Source of the DNA: Acanthamoeba lenticulata
Lineage: Eukaryota; Discosea; Longamoebia; Acanthamoebidae
Assembly: GCA_002179805.1 (NCBI GenBank)
Contig: NAVB01000243.1
Coordinates: 1-64,000 of the forward strand
Reading direction: 5' to 3'
Length of the DNA stretch: 64,000 nucleotides
Shown: in pieces, positions 43,087-55,923 of the stretch
Numbering within the stretch: position 1 is the stretch's first letter
How the letters are laid out: every line of letters begins with the position of its first letter
The notes under the pieces: model-generated
What the model saw: the letters and a program-made list of their open reading frames with translations, nothing else
What the model was told of the DNA's origin: nothing
Database searches by the model: none
Translations under genes and position numbers: made by a program

Positions 43087-44747
43087 TTACTTTTTGGCCA
43101 CCAAGACCACGAGATAAAGCAGAATAAGGATGCTCACGAGCAACCATAGGACGCCCTCGACAAACAAGAGAAGCGCCACGATCAACACAAAGGGTACGAA
43201 GCAAATGGCCCAGAAGGTCCGTCGCTCGTAGGTGGCCCGCTTGCCACCGCAGTGCTCGCAGAAGCAGGCGGCCAGCGGGTGGTAGGACTTGTAATGGCAG
43301 CACTCGTACCATCCTACGTTTGTTTGTTTGTATTAATCGCACACAGCGCGCATCACCCATTGGGTGCTCAGCCCCGACGCTCGCTTGGCTGCTTGCTTGC
43401 TTCTCGCGAGAGATAACGCACCCGCGGAACACTGGCACAGGAAGCAATCGCGGCACTCAAAGAGGCAGCACCCGGACTCGCTCTCCGCAGCAACGGCTGC
43501 CCATTGTCGCCAGCACCCGGGCGAGTCTGCAAGCGGCTCAGCAGCATGGAATTGCTCCTTTGACCGGTGCAGGTCAAACTGTGACTCTGAATCGCCCGTC
43601 TCCACTGTGCGCCCGGCGCCGGGACCAGCGTGAGTTGCCGGTTGTGTTCACCAAACAGCCGCAACAACCAGCGGTACCGTCAACGCTAGTGCTCATCGAC
43701 GACGACGGCGGAGGCGAGCTCGTCACCTCCACGCTGCTCGTGCCATCGATAAAGGCGTTGAGGCTCGCTGTGAGAGGTGACGTAGTGAGGCGGGCGTTGG
43801 GTGGTGCCAATGGGCAAGGCCAAGAGGGGGCAAAGTACGGAAGGCCGCGTAGTCGACAAAGCACTTGGAAATGGTGACCACTTTGGCGATCTGGATGTGA
43901 AGCAGCCTCGCGTGCTCGGCTGTGACGTCGAGTTTCTCCTCCAGCTCTGCTGGTTTCATCGCTGACTGTGTTTCACGCACACGACACGCACAAAGAGGTC
44001 CTTACCTCGGTGAGCTCTCGTCCTTCCTCATTCCAGAGAGAAAAGACTTGGCCTGGCCTCGACAGACGCACCAGAGTCTTGCCGTTGATCTTGTGCTCCT
44101 CGACGAGCGCCGCGTTGTCCGCGACCCAGTCATCGAACTTGGCCACCCAGCGTTTTGTCTCCTCCACCGTCCAGTTCTCAATCGGCTTGGCTGTAGAGCA
44201 GGTCCAGAACGGTGATGGTGAGTGAGTGGCCGCAGCCTCAAAGCCGCTTTCCCCGAGAGGTTCCAAGGCCGAAAGCATACAAATGTCGAGGCCGCGCCGA
44301 TCTGTCGGTGGCCGGTCCGCGTTGTCAGCCTGAAATCTGTGTGGCCAAGAGGTTTAACATGAACAGGTAAATGCGCCGGTGTCAGGGGGGCCGACCAACG
44401 ACGGCCGGCGAGAAGCTGGCCGCGAGCTGTTGTACTTTGCCACGGCGTCCCGCAGGGAATAGTTTGGTCGGAGTTGGTCCAAGGTCAGTGGGCTCTTGCA
44501 CAGCGGGCAAGCCTTTTTGCCCTGGTCGCGCACCCACCCCTCGATGGAGGTTCGCGAGAAGGAGTGTCCGCACTGGGCGATCACCGCGTCCTCCTACGCA
44601 GCATCAAGCACAAGCAAGCAAGCGTCACCCGCCACTTTCTTTTTTTTCTTGGTGGCGCGTGGTGCACAACATGGAACCATTAAAGGGGCATACCATCGGC
44701 TCGAGGGTGATGGGGTCCTCTAAGATGCTTCGCATTGTGTCCTCCAT
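43087..44747 (-). CDS. U-box / SAM / Cys-rich / transmembrane protein
   Basis: Exons 44694-44747, 44396-44593, 44281-44329, 44006-44190, 43839-43965, 43678-43767, 43422-43604 and 43087-43313 (370 residues). Residues 5-75 form a U-box: ILEDPITLEPM, AVIAQCGHSFSRTSIEGW, KACPLCKSPLT and LRPNYSLRDAVAKY. SAM domain ~105-165: NWTVEETKRWVAKF, HKINGKTLVRLS. A Ser/Cys linker follows, then Cys-rich segments CCLFECRDCFLCQC and CCHYKSYHPLAACFCEHCGG, and two hydrophobic helices at the C-terminus (FWAICFVPFVLIVALLLF and WLLVSILILLYLVVL). U-boxes bind E2 enzymes, so a membrane-anchored ubiquitin ligase is likely. This domain combination is not one I know from animals, plants or fungi. Confidence 0.82.
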
Positions 44748-45013
44748 GGCTGCCTCTTTGATTTGTTGTTTTCAGGGTAGGTTCCCCGACGAGGTAAAGA
44801 AGCAAGCTTGGTGAAGAAACCGCCGGCTGTTTCCGTCTCACTTGGACTATGTGCTTCATTATCGCACGTGCCACCCCACTGTAGCTTCATTGCCCTTTCA
44901 TAAGCAAAGATAAGGGCCTAGGTGCGACGCAACGCGGAAACGACCAAGAAACGACCAAGAAACGAAAAAGAAACTCGAGACCTGGTGTGCCGTTACAGCA
45001 AGCCGTGTGGCCT

Positions 45014-48000
45014 ATGGAGGACCCAGAACTGCACGAAGAGGAGCTGCGACAGTTGGCGCACAGTGCAGGCACAGAGGATGCAGGCGAGTCGGACTCAGAT
45101 TCGGATTTTCTTGATGGAGACGAAGATGACGATGAATTTGGGGGCGGACGGGCGATGAATCACGTGGAGCGCGCACAATCGCTTCTGGCTGGCGTGGCGC
45201 CTGGCGGTGCTTCAGCCCTCCTTGGCATGACTGGTGATTTCCTCACTCAGGAAGACATAGCGTACGTGCTGCGCCACCCCCATGGTTTGCACCTTTACCG
45301 ACCTCTGCGAGGCACAGGCCGGCGGGCGGGGACTTGGGCGCCTCGGACGACTTTGAAGCGCAGCTCCAGAGCCTCTCCAAGAAGGTTTGTGTGTCTATGT
45401 ACGCCCATGCCTGTGTGCGAGTGCTCACCGTATCATTACGTCCAGTCCAAGAAAAAGAGCAAGCTCACGCCCCAGCTGTCGCGCCTGATGGGTGAAGCCA
45501 ACATGGCCTACGCCCTCTCCGAGTATTCGAAAGGTGCGTTCATCTTTGCTGCACGTTGACATGGCAGTACACCACTGACCAATTTCATACCAGCTGTGGG
45601 ACTGTTGCTGGACATCATCCGGCAGGCGCCCAACGTGGCCGACCCGTACCACACGCTGGGACTCATCTACGAGGCCATGGGCGACACTAAGAAAGCCCTC
45701 GAGTTCTTCATGATCGCCGCCCACATCTCACCCAAGGACGCCCCGCTCTGGCGGCGGCTCGGCCTCATGTCCCGCGACGTTGGTGCGTGTTGGGTGTTGG
45801 GCTTGGTCGCCATCGCCGCAGCCGTTATCGTCGCTGACACCAGCAGCGCCGCACAGGCAACACGGAGCAGGCGATCTACTGCTACTCCAAGGCCATCCGG
45901 CTCGACCCGAGCGACTGCGACGCCATCTGGGACCGGTCGGTCATCTACGCCGAGAAGGGCAAGTACGACAAGGGTACGTCCTTCGCCCGTCCTGCCGCCT
46001 CGCTCCTGTTTGTCCTCTTCGTAGAGCTCATGATGAGCCCTTTTGTCTTGCACTTGCACACAGCCATCCGAGGGTTCGTGGCCCTCCACGAGCTGACCGG
46101 AGGCGACAACGACGTCTCCAAGGAGCTGGCCCGGGTTGGCGCCTCCATCCTCCTCTTCGAGCAATAAGAAAAATAAGATTATGACGACGGCTGGGCGCTC
46201 GACGATAATCGTGAGACTGACGGTGCTTGCTCGTATCTGTGTGCTGCACATAGCTTTATCACCAAACGGGCCAAACGGAGAAGGCCATCACCGTGCTCTC
46301 GGCCTCGCTCGACAAGTGGAGGGAAAAGCAGAGCGCCGGCGTCGAGCAGAGCGAGCTCGATCTCGACACGGTACGGCGCGGCTCACATTTCGTCTTTCTT
46401 TTTATTTATTTATTTGGCCTTTTTTTTTCCACTGCACCAGGTGAACATGCTGGCCGAGCTGTACATGAGCATGGACAACTACCAACAGGCGAGCGCCCTC
46501 ATCGACGACACCAACAAGCGGCTCTCCACGCAGGCCCTCCCGCTCGACCTGACCATCAACTTTGGCATCTGCCAGGCCCACCTCCGCAACATCGCCCTCG
46601 CCGAGGTTCGGACTCCACCGTATTTGTTTATTTATTTATTCATTTATATTTATATTTTTATCTCAACTCACCAATCAACAACGCGGAGGGACATTACAGC
46701 GCCAATTCGAGAAGTTGATGGAAAAGGACGTCAACACGTACGGCGATCTGTACTACGACGTGGCCGAGACCTTCACCAAGGTCGGCGAGCCGGCCAAAGC
46801 CGCCCTGGTGCACTTCCTCTTCTTCTCTTTCTTCTTCCTCCTCGTCCTCCTCGCCTACGGATCAGGACCTCTCACTATTGCTCTACAACTCCAAACACAC
46901 ACGCACACACAGGTGTTTGAGCGGCTGGTGAAGAACCCGTCGTACAACATCCCCAGCATTTGGCAGCTGCAGGCCGAAGCCTACAAGAATGCGGGCAACA
47001 TGGCCAGCGCCGTCAGCTGCTACCTTGACGGTGCGCCCCTTTATGAAGCTCTGAAACCCACCATCACATCTCTCATTCACTCAACCCTTGTACAGTCGTG
47101 CGCGAGGAGCCCAACAACGTGGACGCGCGGCTGGCGCTGTCGGAGGTGTACAAAGAGCTGGGCAACTTTGACGCCGCCATCGCGATCGTCACACATAACT
47201 CGGTCCCGCTCAGTACGCGCTTCGCCTCAAGGCCACTGTCCAACTGGCTGGCTGACTGACTGGCCTCCGGCCGACCGCGACAGCCCACCGGCAGCCGCAG
47301 GACGCCGAGGCCATGGAGACCGAGGAGGCAGGCGCTGAGCACGGCGATCAATCGTTCCTGTCGTCAGCGGCGGTTGCGTCCGTAACGTCGGCGGCGTCCG
47401 ACGAGTACAGCGAGCAGGACCAGGTGTGGCTCGACGGCGAACACGTGCGGATGGTCGTGCAGAAGGGCCTCCTCCACTACCAGCTCGAGCAGCACCGCGA
47501 GTTCCTCGACACCGTCTTGCCTCTCATCCTGGCCTCGTGCCGCAGCGGCCGCAACACCACCAAGGTCTTTCTTTATTATTATGTATTTGTTATGGATAAG
47601 ATTTCTCACTTTATACAATAATTTTTTGAGTGCAGTCGTTTACGCGGAGAAAGAGGAGGTTCAGAGGCAAGAAGGGGGGTAAGACCAAGCGCCGACAGCG
47701 GCCACGCCGACCCCGCGCCACCTCGGCGACCAAGTCACAGCAGCAGAATCCGACGGACAATCAGAGCGAGAACCTCCTCCAGTTCGGAACCCGCCGGCGA
47801 TCCACCAAAGGCGCCGCTGCTGCCGCAGCAACAACCGAGACGCCTTCCATCGAAACGCCTTCTGCCGACGCCGACGTCGACGCCGCCAGCGACAGCACAG
47901 CCACGATTGCCGCCACAACGATGCCGCCACCCTTGCCGACGGTCATCAACGTCACGGCGCCTGCGGAGGCCGGTACGGGCCAGAGCCAGGACCAGAGCCT

Positions 48001-49443
48001 GAGCCTGGGCCAGGGCCTGGAGAGTCAGGTGCAAGGGACAGCCGAGCCGGTGCCGGTCGCGGCGGAGCCGAGTGCGGCCGGCGTGCCGCGACTCCTGCTG
48101 CGATTTGAGGACGACGAAAAGGAGCAGCAGCAGACCGAGGGCCAGCGCTTGGCGGCGGCCGCCGGGAGCGAGGAGGTGGGCCCAAAGACTTCGCCCGCGG
48201 TGTCGCCCAACACCAAGACGAGGAGAAACAGGGCGACGCCCAAGAAGACGAGGAAGGGCAAGGAGAAGGCCGTCAACGACGAAGACGAGAAAGACGAGGA
48301 CTATGTGGACCAGAGCGACGAAGATGATGATGACGAACTCGAAGACGATGACCACCACGCCATGGAGGACGACCTGCTCGAGGACGATGATGAGGACGAC
48401 GAGCCTCCGCTAGAGCCGTTGCGAGACACCTCCGTGTTCGAGGCCATCGTGGCCGCGATCACGTTCGAGGCCTACTTTGACCTCGTGCTCAAGGTATGCA
48501 AGTCGCTCGTGGCGCTCGAGCAGCACTCGGACGCGGCGTCCATCGTCAAGGACCTCCTCACCTGCAAGTTTGTCGAGAAGGACTACAGGGACCAGCTCCA
48601 CTTCCTCTACGTCGGTATGCGCCGAAGCCTTGTCATCGTGGTGGACGAGCTCGAGTTGATGATGATGATGATGATGGCTAATGGTGTCACCACGACAGGC
48701 GTGGCGTTTGATCACGGCGACTTTGAGGCGGCGTATGAGGGCATCCGGCTTATCTGCATGCGCAACCCGCAGTCGATGCGGGCGTGGAACTTGCTCAACA
48801 CGACCACCATCCGCATGGGCGAGTTCAACTCGCGCTCGCACCACAAGTTCATCGTGCGCCAGCTGCTGCGCAACCCCAACTCGGTGCCGCTCATGATCTT
48901 CGCCGGCCACGATTGCAACATCTCTGGTATGTGCGCTCTCATGCCTGCTGGCAATTCGAACTCAAGTTTTTTGACAACGACTCGTTGCCAATCTCGTGGG
49001 TGATGATGATGATCACAGGCTCGCACAAGTTCGCGCTGGGCGAGTACTTCCGGGCCTATCACTACGCGCCCAAGCACTCGATGATTTCGCTCTGCATTGG
49101 CCTGACCTACCTGGCGCAGGTGATGAACAGACGACGGCCGGAGCGACACCACATGGTGCTGCAGGCCTTCACCTTCCTCTACCAGTACCACTTCCTGCGC
49201 GAGGACGACAACCCGCAGGAGGCCGCCTACAACGTGGGCCGCGCGTTCCACCAGCTCGGCCTGGTCCACTTGGCTGTGCCCTACTACGAGCGCGCGCTCA
49301 TGCTCCCGGCGCCGTCGGCCTACGCCACACCAGAGCACTACGACCTCAGGCGCGAGGCCGCCTACAACCTGGCCCTCATCTACAAGGCGTCTGGTGCTCC
49401 GCACCTGGCCTTGCAGATCACCAGGCAGTACTGCGTCGTGTGA
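45014..49443 (+). CDS. TFIIIC TPR subunit (GTF3C3 / TFC4)
   Basis: Fifteen exons keep phase: 45014-45261, 45318-45384, 45446-45533, 45594-45782, 45857-45973, 46064-46134, 46254-46370, 46441-46605, 46700-46807, 46913-47030, 47096-47212, 47284-47564, 47636-48614, 48696-48926, 49019-49443 (1106 residues). After an acidic N-terminus comes a TPR array: ANMAYALSEYSKAVGLLLDI, DPYHTLGLIYEAMGDTKKAL, APLWRRLGLMSRDVGNTEQA. The C-terminal TPRs contain LCIGLTYLAQVMNRR and EAAYNLALIYKASGAPHLA. A ~250-residue disordered, acidic insert separates the two TPR blocks, as in other members of the family. TFIIIC recruits TFIIIB to tRNA and 5S genes. Confidence 0.9.
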
Positions 49444-49493
49444 AGCGGTCAAGTTGTTGGCATTGTTATCTCAGATATGATGTCACAAATTAA

Positions 49494-49517
49494 TTTTGAA
49501 ATTAATTAATTTCAAAA
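49494..49517. repeat. Perfect 24-bp AT-rich palindrome
   Basis: TTTTGAAATTAA followed by TTAATTTCAAAA is a perfect inverted repeat about 50 bp after the TFIIIC-subunit stop codon. It could mark a 3' end or be chance in AT-rich DNA. Confidence 0.6.
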
Positions 49518-49610
49518 TAACTAAAGCATTTCGGGGTATGTGCACTGCACATACCTCTCTTGAAGGGGACCGCGCACGCGAGTGCTGCAACAAACAAGAA
49601 AGCGCAGGCG

Positions 49611-50957
49611 ATGTCATCGTGCGTCGGCCAGAGGCGCGAGCCCAGTTCTATGGCGCAAGCAACGGATGAGGTTTCTTCAATGTGGCGAACAATCTGCGGT
49701 TGTCTTCTTTACCTCAGCGTCTACAGATGGCCTGCGTTGATCAGCAAGGACCAGAAACACGTGTTAGTGGACCTCAAGACGAGGCCCTGCTGCAAGTCGT
49801 GCAGCGCGACCTCGCCCCCGAAGTGGCACGACTTGCCCCTCAACTTCGTGCTAAGGGTCGGGGACCTCTTCAACCTGGAACCAGAGGCCTTATGGAAGGG
49901 CGGTGATAAGCCGAAGAGCAGCGCTTCCTTTTGGATTGACGACTGCACTCTGAGGCTTATCTTCAAGACCACCATGGCGAACACGGATAAAAGAAGTAGA
50001 AAGTGCAAAGTGGCGCTAACTCTGCGGTACACCTCGCACGGCCACGACTGTGCTATCAAAGAGGGCAACGTCATCTGGGCAAGCAAGGGAGGCACTATGG
50101 AGCGAGAGAAGCACGTAACGCAGCTTTACAAGAGCCAAGTTCCAGTTGAGGTCACCAGGTGGCAAGAGCTGTTGGACGCTGGTGAGAGCATCAAGAAGCC
50201 AAGGTACGACCCCCTTTTTTCTGTTTATCCTGCCGAGAAGGAGCTGAGAGAGCAGGTGGCAGCAGCAAGAGGAAGGCCAAGCGGCAAAAGACGACCGATG
50301 ATGCGGCTGCTTTGCCGCAGACCGATGACGCTGCAGCTACGCCCATGCATCTGGCAGATCAACAAGGTATTGTTGTCTTCTTTTGCTTGGTCAAAACTAT
50401 GGCTGCCTAATGTCCACAACAAGCAGCTCTGAAGAACCGTGATGATGCTGAGCTTCATCAGCCGCCAGTGTTTCTCGAGCAAGAGCAAACAGGTACCTTG
50501 TTTGGACATGACCAAGCGATTCTTACTTGTGGGTTCTCATCAAGTGCGTGATCGCCAAGGCAACGTGTATGTCGGGGGACAACAGGATCTAGCACCGTTC
50601 GACGAGCCAACACTGCCTCTACCCACCAACTCGCACGCCTTGATAGAGCACTTGAACGCTGTGATCCAATGTCTCTATTGGGAGAATGAGAGGTTGAAGT
50701 GGCAGCTCAGGGAAGCTGGCCTCCTGCCCGCCCACGAGGGGATGCAGCCCGCCGAGGAGGTCTCTCTCTGCACGGAACCCGCAGAGAGCGAAACTTATAG
50801 CTCTGGGTACCATCATCTAGCCCCCCCCCCCAATGGCTCTTCAAATTGCTCACTTTTCGGCAGCGGCACCCTTTCTCGAGCCAGCGACATTGGGGGCGAC
50901 TTCAACTCAAACGATGCAGCGCCTTTGCAGGAAATACGCTTGTCCCTTGGCCTGTGA
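49611..50957 (+). CDS. Unrecognised protein with coiled-coil and basic segment
   Basis: Exons 49611-50203, 50263-50366, 50427-50492 and 50545-50957 keep phase (391 residues). The first ~195 residues look like one globular domain: HVLVDLKTRPCCKSC, KWHDLPLNFVLRVGDLFN, SFWIDDCTLRLIFKTTM and KVALTLRYTSHGHDCAIKEG, ending VEVTRWQELLDAGESIKK. A basic patch SSKRKAKRQKTTDD could be a nuclear localisation signal. The C-terminal third has a short coiled coil (LNAVIQCLYWENERLKWQLR) and Ser/Asp-rich tail. The beta-rich domain plus basic patch would fit a nuclear DNA-binding or p53/Rel-like protein, but I cannot support that homology. The start could also be the ATG at 49650. Confidence 0.55.
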
Positions 50958-51179
50958 GCTTGCGTTGCCCCTTCGGTCCAGCCTCACTCGAAGGGCGTGC
51001 AGTGGGTTCCATCCGCAGCTTTATTGGCCCTTTGTGCCAAAGAAGAGGGTTAGCCTTCCTGGCGGATGGTTCCGAGAGAGGCCAATGGACAGCCTTGCTG
51101 ATTGGACTAAAATACGCGCGAAATTGTATTTCCCGGGATATTTTTCTTCCGGGCAAGACACCAGTCCTCAGCCTTGAAG

Positions 51180-53897
51180 ATGTGGGAGAAAGGCGAGACG
51201 GTTCCCCATTTGCGAGAGGAAGCGGACAGTGAGTACTCTTGGAGCAAGGCGGGAGAGCGAGAGCGGCTCCTGCCCACAAGCACAACCCCCAGCGGGAAGA
51301 AGAACGCTACCGGTGACTACTACTACTCCTCGTCGTCGCCGTCCACGGCTCGAGGCGCTCAAGTGCGCGTCGAGGACGTCCAGGCCTGGTGCTGGCAAGT
51401 TAAGGTGCCGTGCATGGGCGGTGGTGGCGACTTTCTCGTTGGTGGTGAGTATGACGAAGACCAAGTCACCGCCAATGACCTCGGACAAGAGGGCAGGAAA
51501 TGGCTCTTGCGTGGCATCAAAGCCACGGCCACGCCCGGCCGCCTCTTCGCCATCCTCGGTCCCTCAGGCAGCGGCAAGACGACGCTGCTGAACGTCATGG
51601 CCGGCCGGATGGCCGACGGCTCGGCCATGGGGCTGCTCACCCGCCTGGGCGTCACCGGCCGCGTCCTCTACAACGACATCGCGCTCGAGCCGGAGGAAGC
51701 ACGACAGGTGATGGGCTACGTGCTCCAGCACGACCACCTCTTGCCTAACCTCACCGTGCGCGAGACCCTTCGCTACGCCGGCTTCCTCCGGCTCCCGCCG
51801 AACCTCTCCAGCTCACACAAGCGAGCCATCGTGCGCGCCACCTCGCTTCGTTTCGCCTCGCCTCGCTTCACCTTGCCTCGCCTACTTCATGGCTCACCTT
51901 TCTCGTCCAGGTCGAGGAGGTGATCACGGAGCTCGGCCTGCGGGACTGCGCCGACCGCCGTGTGGGCGGGGACGGCGCCCATGGCATCTCTGGCGGCGAG
52001 CGGCGGCGCGTCTCCATCGGCGTCCAGGTGCCCGCCCTCATGCCCCACACGCAAGCGTGTTCACACCCTCATCATGAACCGCACGACACGCACACACGAC
52101 ATCATCAGATGTTGACCGACCCTGGCGTGCTGTTCCTCGACGAGCCGACGTCGGGCCTGGACAGCTACACGGCCAACCGGCTGATGGCGACGCTGGCCGA
52201 CCTGGCCCACCAGGGCCGCACCATCATATGCACCATCCACCAGCCGCGCTCCGACATTTTTCAGCTGTTTGACGACGTCATGCTCCTGTCCAAGGGTTCG
52301 TCCTCGCCCCTGCGATTATGCGATCTCGGGGTTTCATGACGTCCGGCACGACACACACACACACAGGACAGCAGGTCTACTGTGGCCCGGCGCAGGCGAT
52401 GCTGGCCCACTTGGCGGGCGCGGGGTTTGTGTGCCCGACGCATTCGAACCCGGCCGACTTTGCGCTCGACCTGATCGCCATCGACGTGCGGTCGCCCGAG
52501 GTCGAACGCACGTCCTACGCGCGGCTGGCCAAGCTCACGGCCTACTACCGTGCGCGCTGCGAGGCCGACAAAGGGCACCAGCAAGACGCCGCCGACGGCG
52601 CTGTCGCTGAGGCCAAGCAGCACGACAAACAAGCGCGCAAGCGCATTTTCGAGCAAATGCAGCAGCAGCGCATCGGGCTCGTGACGCAGACGCTGGTGCT
52701 CGTGGCGCGGGCTTTCACCAACCTCGTGCGCGACAACATGGTGATCCTCGTCCGGCTGGTGGAGGCCATCCTCATGAGTCTGTGCGTGGGCGGCATTTTC
52801 TACCAGCTCGAGACCGACAACATTCCCTCGCTCCGCAGCCGAGCGGCGGCGCTCTACGCCGTCGTCTCCCTTCAGCCCTATCTCATCATGCTGGCCACCG
52901 TCGTGCAATGTATGTTAATTGTTTATGATGTTCTTTTCATTTTTATTTTTATTTTACTTTTAATTTCAATTTCAATTTCAATTTCAATTACTGAGCACAA
53001 TTAATTTTTATTTTATCTCTTTCATTTTTATTGTGGCCGAGCAGACGAGAGTGAGCTCAAGGTGTTCAGCCGAGACTACTTTGACAACATGGTGTCGACT
53101 ACGGGGTACTTCACAGCGATGCTGGTGACATCGTTTCCTCTCTCAGCCGTCCTGCCTTCGGTCTTCTGCGGCATCTTCTACTGGATCGTCGGCCTGCGGC
53201 CCGAGTGGGAGGCCTTCCTCTGGTTCCTCTTCATCATGACGTACGCCGCGTCGCGCCTCTCTCTTCGCTTCCGCCGGCACTGACCAGATCTGGCTTGTGG
53301 GCGCAGGATCATGCAATACGCCAGCGAGGCGCTGGGCTACGCGTGCATCGCGCTCTGCCGCAGCTTCGGGCCGGCCTCGCTCGTCGGTAACTTCTTCCTC
53401 ACATTCTGGACGGCCTGCGCTGGGTTCCTGATCAACCCGGCCACCTTCCCAGTCTACCTCCGCTACATTGGTGTGTTTTTATTGTTGTTGGAGCCTCTGC
53501 TTGCGTGCCGGGACTCGAGACCCGAGCTCACGCCGTGTGGGCGCTGCGCACAGGCTACACGTCGCCATGCCAGTACGCCTTCGCGGCGCTGGCCGTGGTG
53601 GAGTTCAAGGACAATATCTACGACTGCCCCTTTGACGACCCAGATGACCCGCTCTGCCTCAACTTTGAAGGTGTGCGCCTTGCCCAGAGGACTTGATGCT
53701 GCCTGGATCTTGTTGTTGTCGCCTTACTGATTGTTTGTTTGTATGTTTGGTGCATGATCGCAGGCAACTACATCCTGTCACAGCTGCACCTGATCTTTGA
53801 CAGTCTGCTGCCCAACCTGCTCATCTTGGGGTCGATCGCGGTCATCTTCCGCGTAGTGGCTTTCTTGATCCTTGTCCTCATCAAGCGCAAACCATGA
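51180..53897 (+). CDS. ABCG-type ABC half-transporter
   Basis: Exons 51180-51830, 51911-52027, 52109-52295, 52367-52909, 53045-53240, 53307-53470, 53554-53670, 53764-53897 (702 residues). The ATPase domain comes first: Walker A GPSGSGKT at 127-134, signature SGGE at 244-247, Walker [14 protein letters not shown] at ~263-275, and H-loop [11 protein letters not shown]. The membrane domain follows, with six helices from [20 protein letters not shown] to the C-terminal [14 protein letters not shown], plus an extracellular Cys loop ([19 protein letters not shown]). Reverse NBD-TMD order is the ABCG hallmark. Half-size members dimerise and export lipids, sterols or drugs. The substrate is unknown. 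Confidence 0.93.
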
Positions 53898-54213
53898 GAC
53901 AGAACCCATTAAAAACAAAAAATAAATAATAATTAAAAAATTAAATTAATTCCACATTTTTCAAATTGGTAAGCAACAGGAGCCCCTAGCAGCGTTTCTT
54001 TCTTGACAGACCGCACGTGGTGTCCGCGGAGGCTTGTTCCTTGCCGGCAGGTCTTGCCAATGTTGTTCTCGCCTCTGTACCCAACGCACTTGCCGTCCGG
54101 TACGCGTAGCGACGTGCCAACTCTCGCTTTTCTAATCTCACCGCTTCATCGTTTTGAATGGTTGTAGGATTTGTACTACGTTTTGATTGATCTTTGGTTG
54201 TCCCCTGTAGAAG
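53898..54213. other. Intergenic spacer
   Basis: 316 bp with an AT-rich first half that likely holds the ABCG 3' UTR, then a more GC-rich part upstream of the exonuclease gene. No gene or RNA is recognised. Confidence 0.4.
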
Positions 54214-55842
54214 ATGCACCACCAACGCTCCAACAAACCAAGGCCACGTCAGCACGCGGCTCCTTTGCCTGAGCGGCGCCAGGGCGAACCTCTGGAGGAG
54301 GCTCATTTCTCAGGAACCATCGTCGACGTTACGCACCTGAGCCAGGTGCCTGCTGCTCTGGCCCTTCTCATGCAGGTAGGCATCAACGCCCTCTTGTAGC
54401 GCCTCATTCGAATGAGCTACGCTCACGCTCTTGGCTTGCTTTCATCCTCAGGATGCTACGTGGCCTGATAAGTTGCCGAATGAACCGCGCTACGCGGTAG
54501 GAATCGACCTGGAATGGCGTCCCGACCAAGTCAAGCACCAGTCCAACCCCATCTCGCTCATTCAGGTGTCCAGCCTGAACGTGTGCGTCCTCTTCCACAT
54601 GCTGAAGCTGAACCACATGCCCGCGAAGCTGGAGGACTTGCTCTGCGATCCAAACGTGTTCAAGGTCTGCAATCCCCGCTCCCTTCTCAATGCAGTGGTG
54701 CTCTACTTGGGCTTATGGGGGAAGCGCTTTCTATCGCAGGTCGGGGTCGGCATTGGAAATGACCTTAAGAAACTGCGTACGCAGTTCGGCCTCACACCAG
54801 AGCGCATGTTCGACATTGCGCAAATGGCGCGCAGCCTCGGGTACAAGCGTCTAGGCCTCCAGTCGCTTGCTCTCGACGTTCTGGACATGTACATCAACCG
54901 CTCGCTGTCGCGGAGCAACTGGGCCAGCCAACTCAGCGCGGCCCAGCGGTGCTATGCCGCGGTCGATGCCTGGCTTGCGCTCGAGCTGTGGTTCTGCCTG
55001 CGGAGTAACGAGGCCTACGAGCGACGCACGCCCTACTGGACTACCGTACCGACACCTTTGCCCAAGCCTGTGGGGCGCCGCCCAAGCCAGGAGGAGCCTC
55101 ATGTCGTCCACGTGACGCGAGCGCAGCAAGCCGGATACGCCATCAGCTGCCTGAAAAGGGTAAGCCAAGCCTTTAATTCTAATCATGTTTTACGTTTGAT
55201 GCGATGATTGTCATTCCCTTCTACGTGTCCAGGACGCCGTTTGGCAGAGTGCTCTGAAGGATGAGCCGCATCGCTTTGTAGGCTTCGACATTGGCTTTGT
55301 CAACAGCGGAGCCCTCGCTTACATCATGCTCGCCGGCGACCACGTGTGCATCGTCTTCCACATGCGCAAGTTGCGGGCTATGCCCGCGGAACTGCACGAC
55401 CTGCTCTGCGACAAGAACACGCTCAAGGTGCGAGTGCCTCTTTGCTTGTCCGCTGTGAGTACGCATCCCAAGCGCTCAACCGCACTTTTGCTCCACTTGA
55501 CAGGCAGGGATCAACATCAGCACTGATCTGAGGATTCTTCGCCAGTACGGGACCGAGCCAAGGCGTTTGATCGACACGGCGCAGATGGCGCTCGGCCTTG
55601 GCTTCCAAAGGCTATCCTTTCCAGCGCTCATGCAAGACGTTCTCAACAGGGATGTGAGTGCAATGAGAATGCACGACGACGTTCACGCTGAAACGCTTGG
55701 CGCCAGGGGAACGCTTAAGCTCTACAAGGGCCTGAGGAAGATCGAAACCGACGAAGATTGCTTCCCGTACTGGGCGCGCGCGGAGCAAGAACCGCGCGTG
55801 GTGATTCACCACGTCGGTAAAGCCATCTGTGAACCTTTGTAA
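54214..55842 (+). CDS. DEDDy 3'-5' exonuclease with degenerate second domain
   Basis: Exons 54214-54375, 54452-54664, 54740-55159, 55233-55427, 55504-55842 (442 residues). The first domain (residues ~40-215) has all DEDDy ligands: D73 and E75 (VGIDLEWRPD), D133 (GVGIGNDLKKL) and Y197-x3-D201 (CYAAVDAWLALEL). It belongs to the WRN/RNase D/EXD2 group. A second copy starts at VGFDIGFVNSGALAYIM, followed by LLCDKNTLKAGINIS, DLRILRQYG and LIDTAQMALGLGFQRL. It lacks the first Glu (replaced by Gly) and any Y-x3-D. A strong donor GTGAGT at 55653 raises the possibility of a further intron; the uninterrupted frame was kept. Confidence 0.85.
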
Positions 55843-55923
55843 AGTTTTTAAAAGAGAAGTTGGTGACCAACGCTGTGGTCACCAGCTTTCTTGTTGTACA
55901 AGAGGCAAGTCCCGACTGGGATG

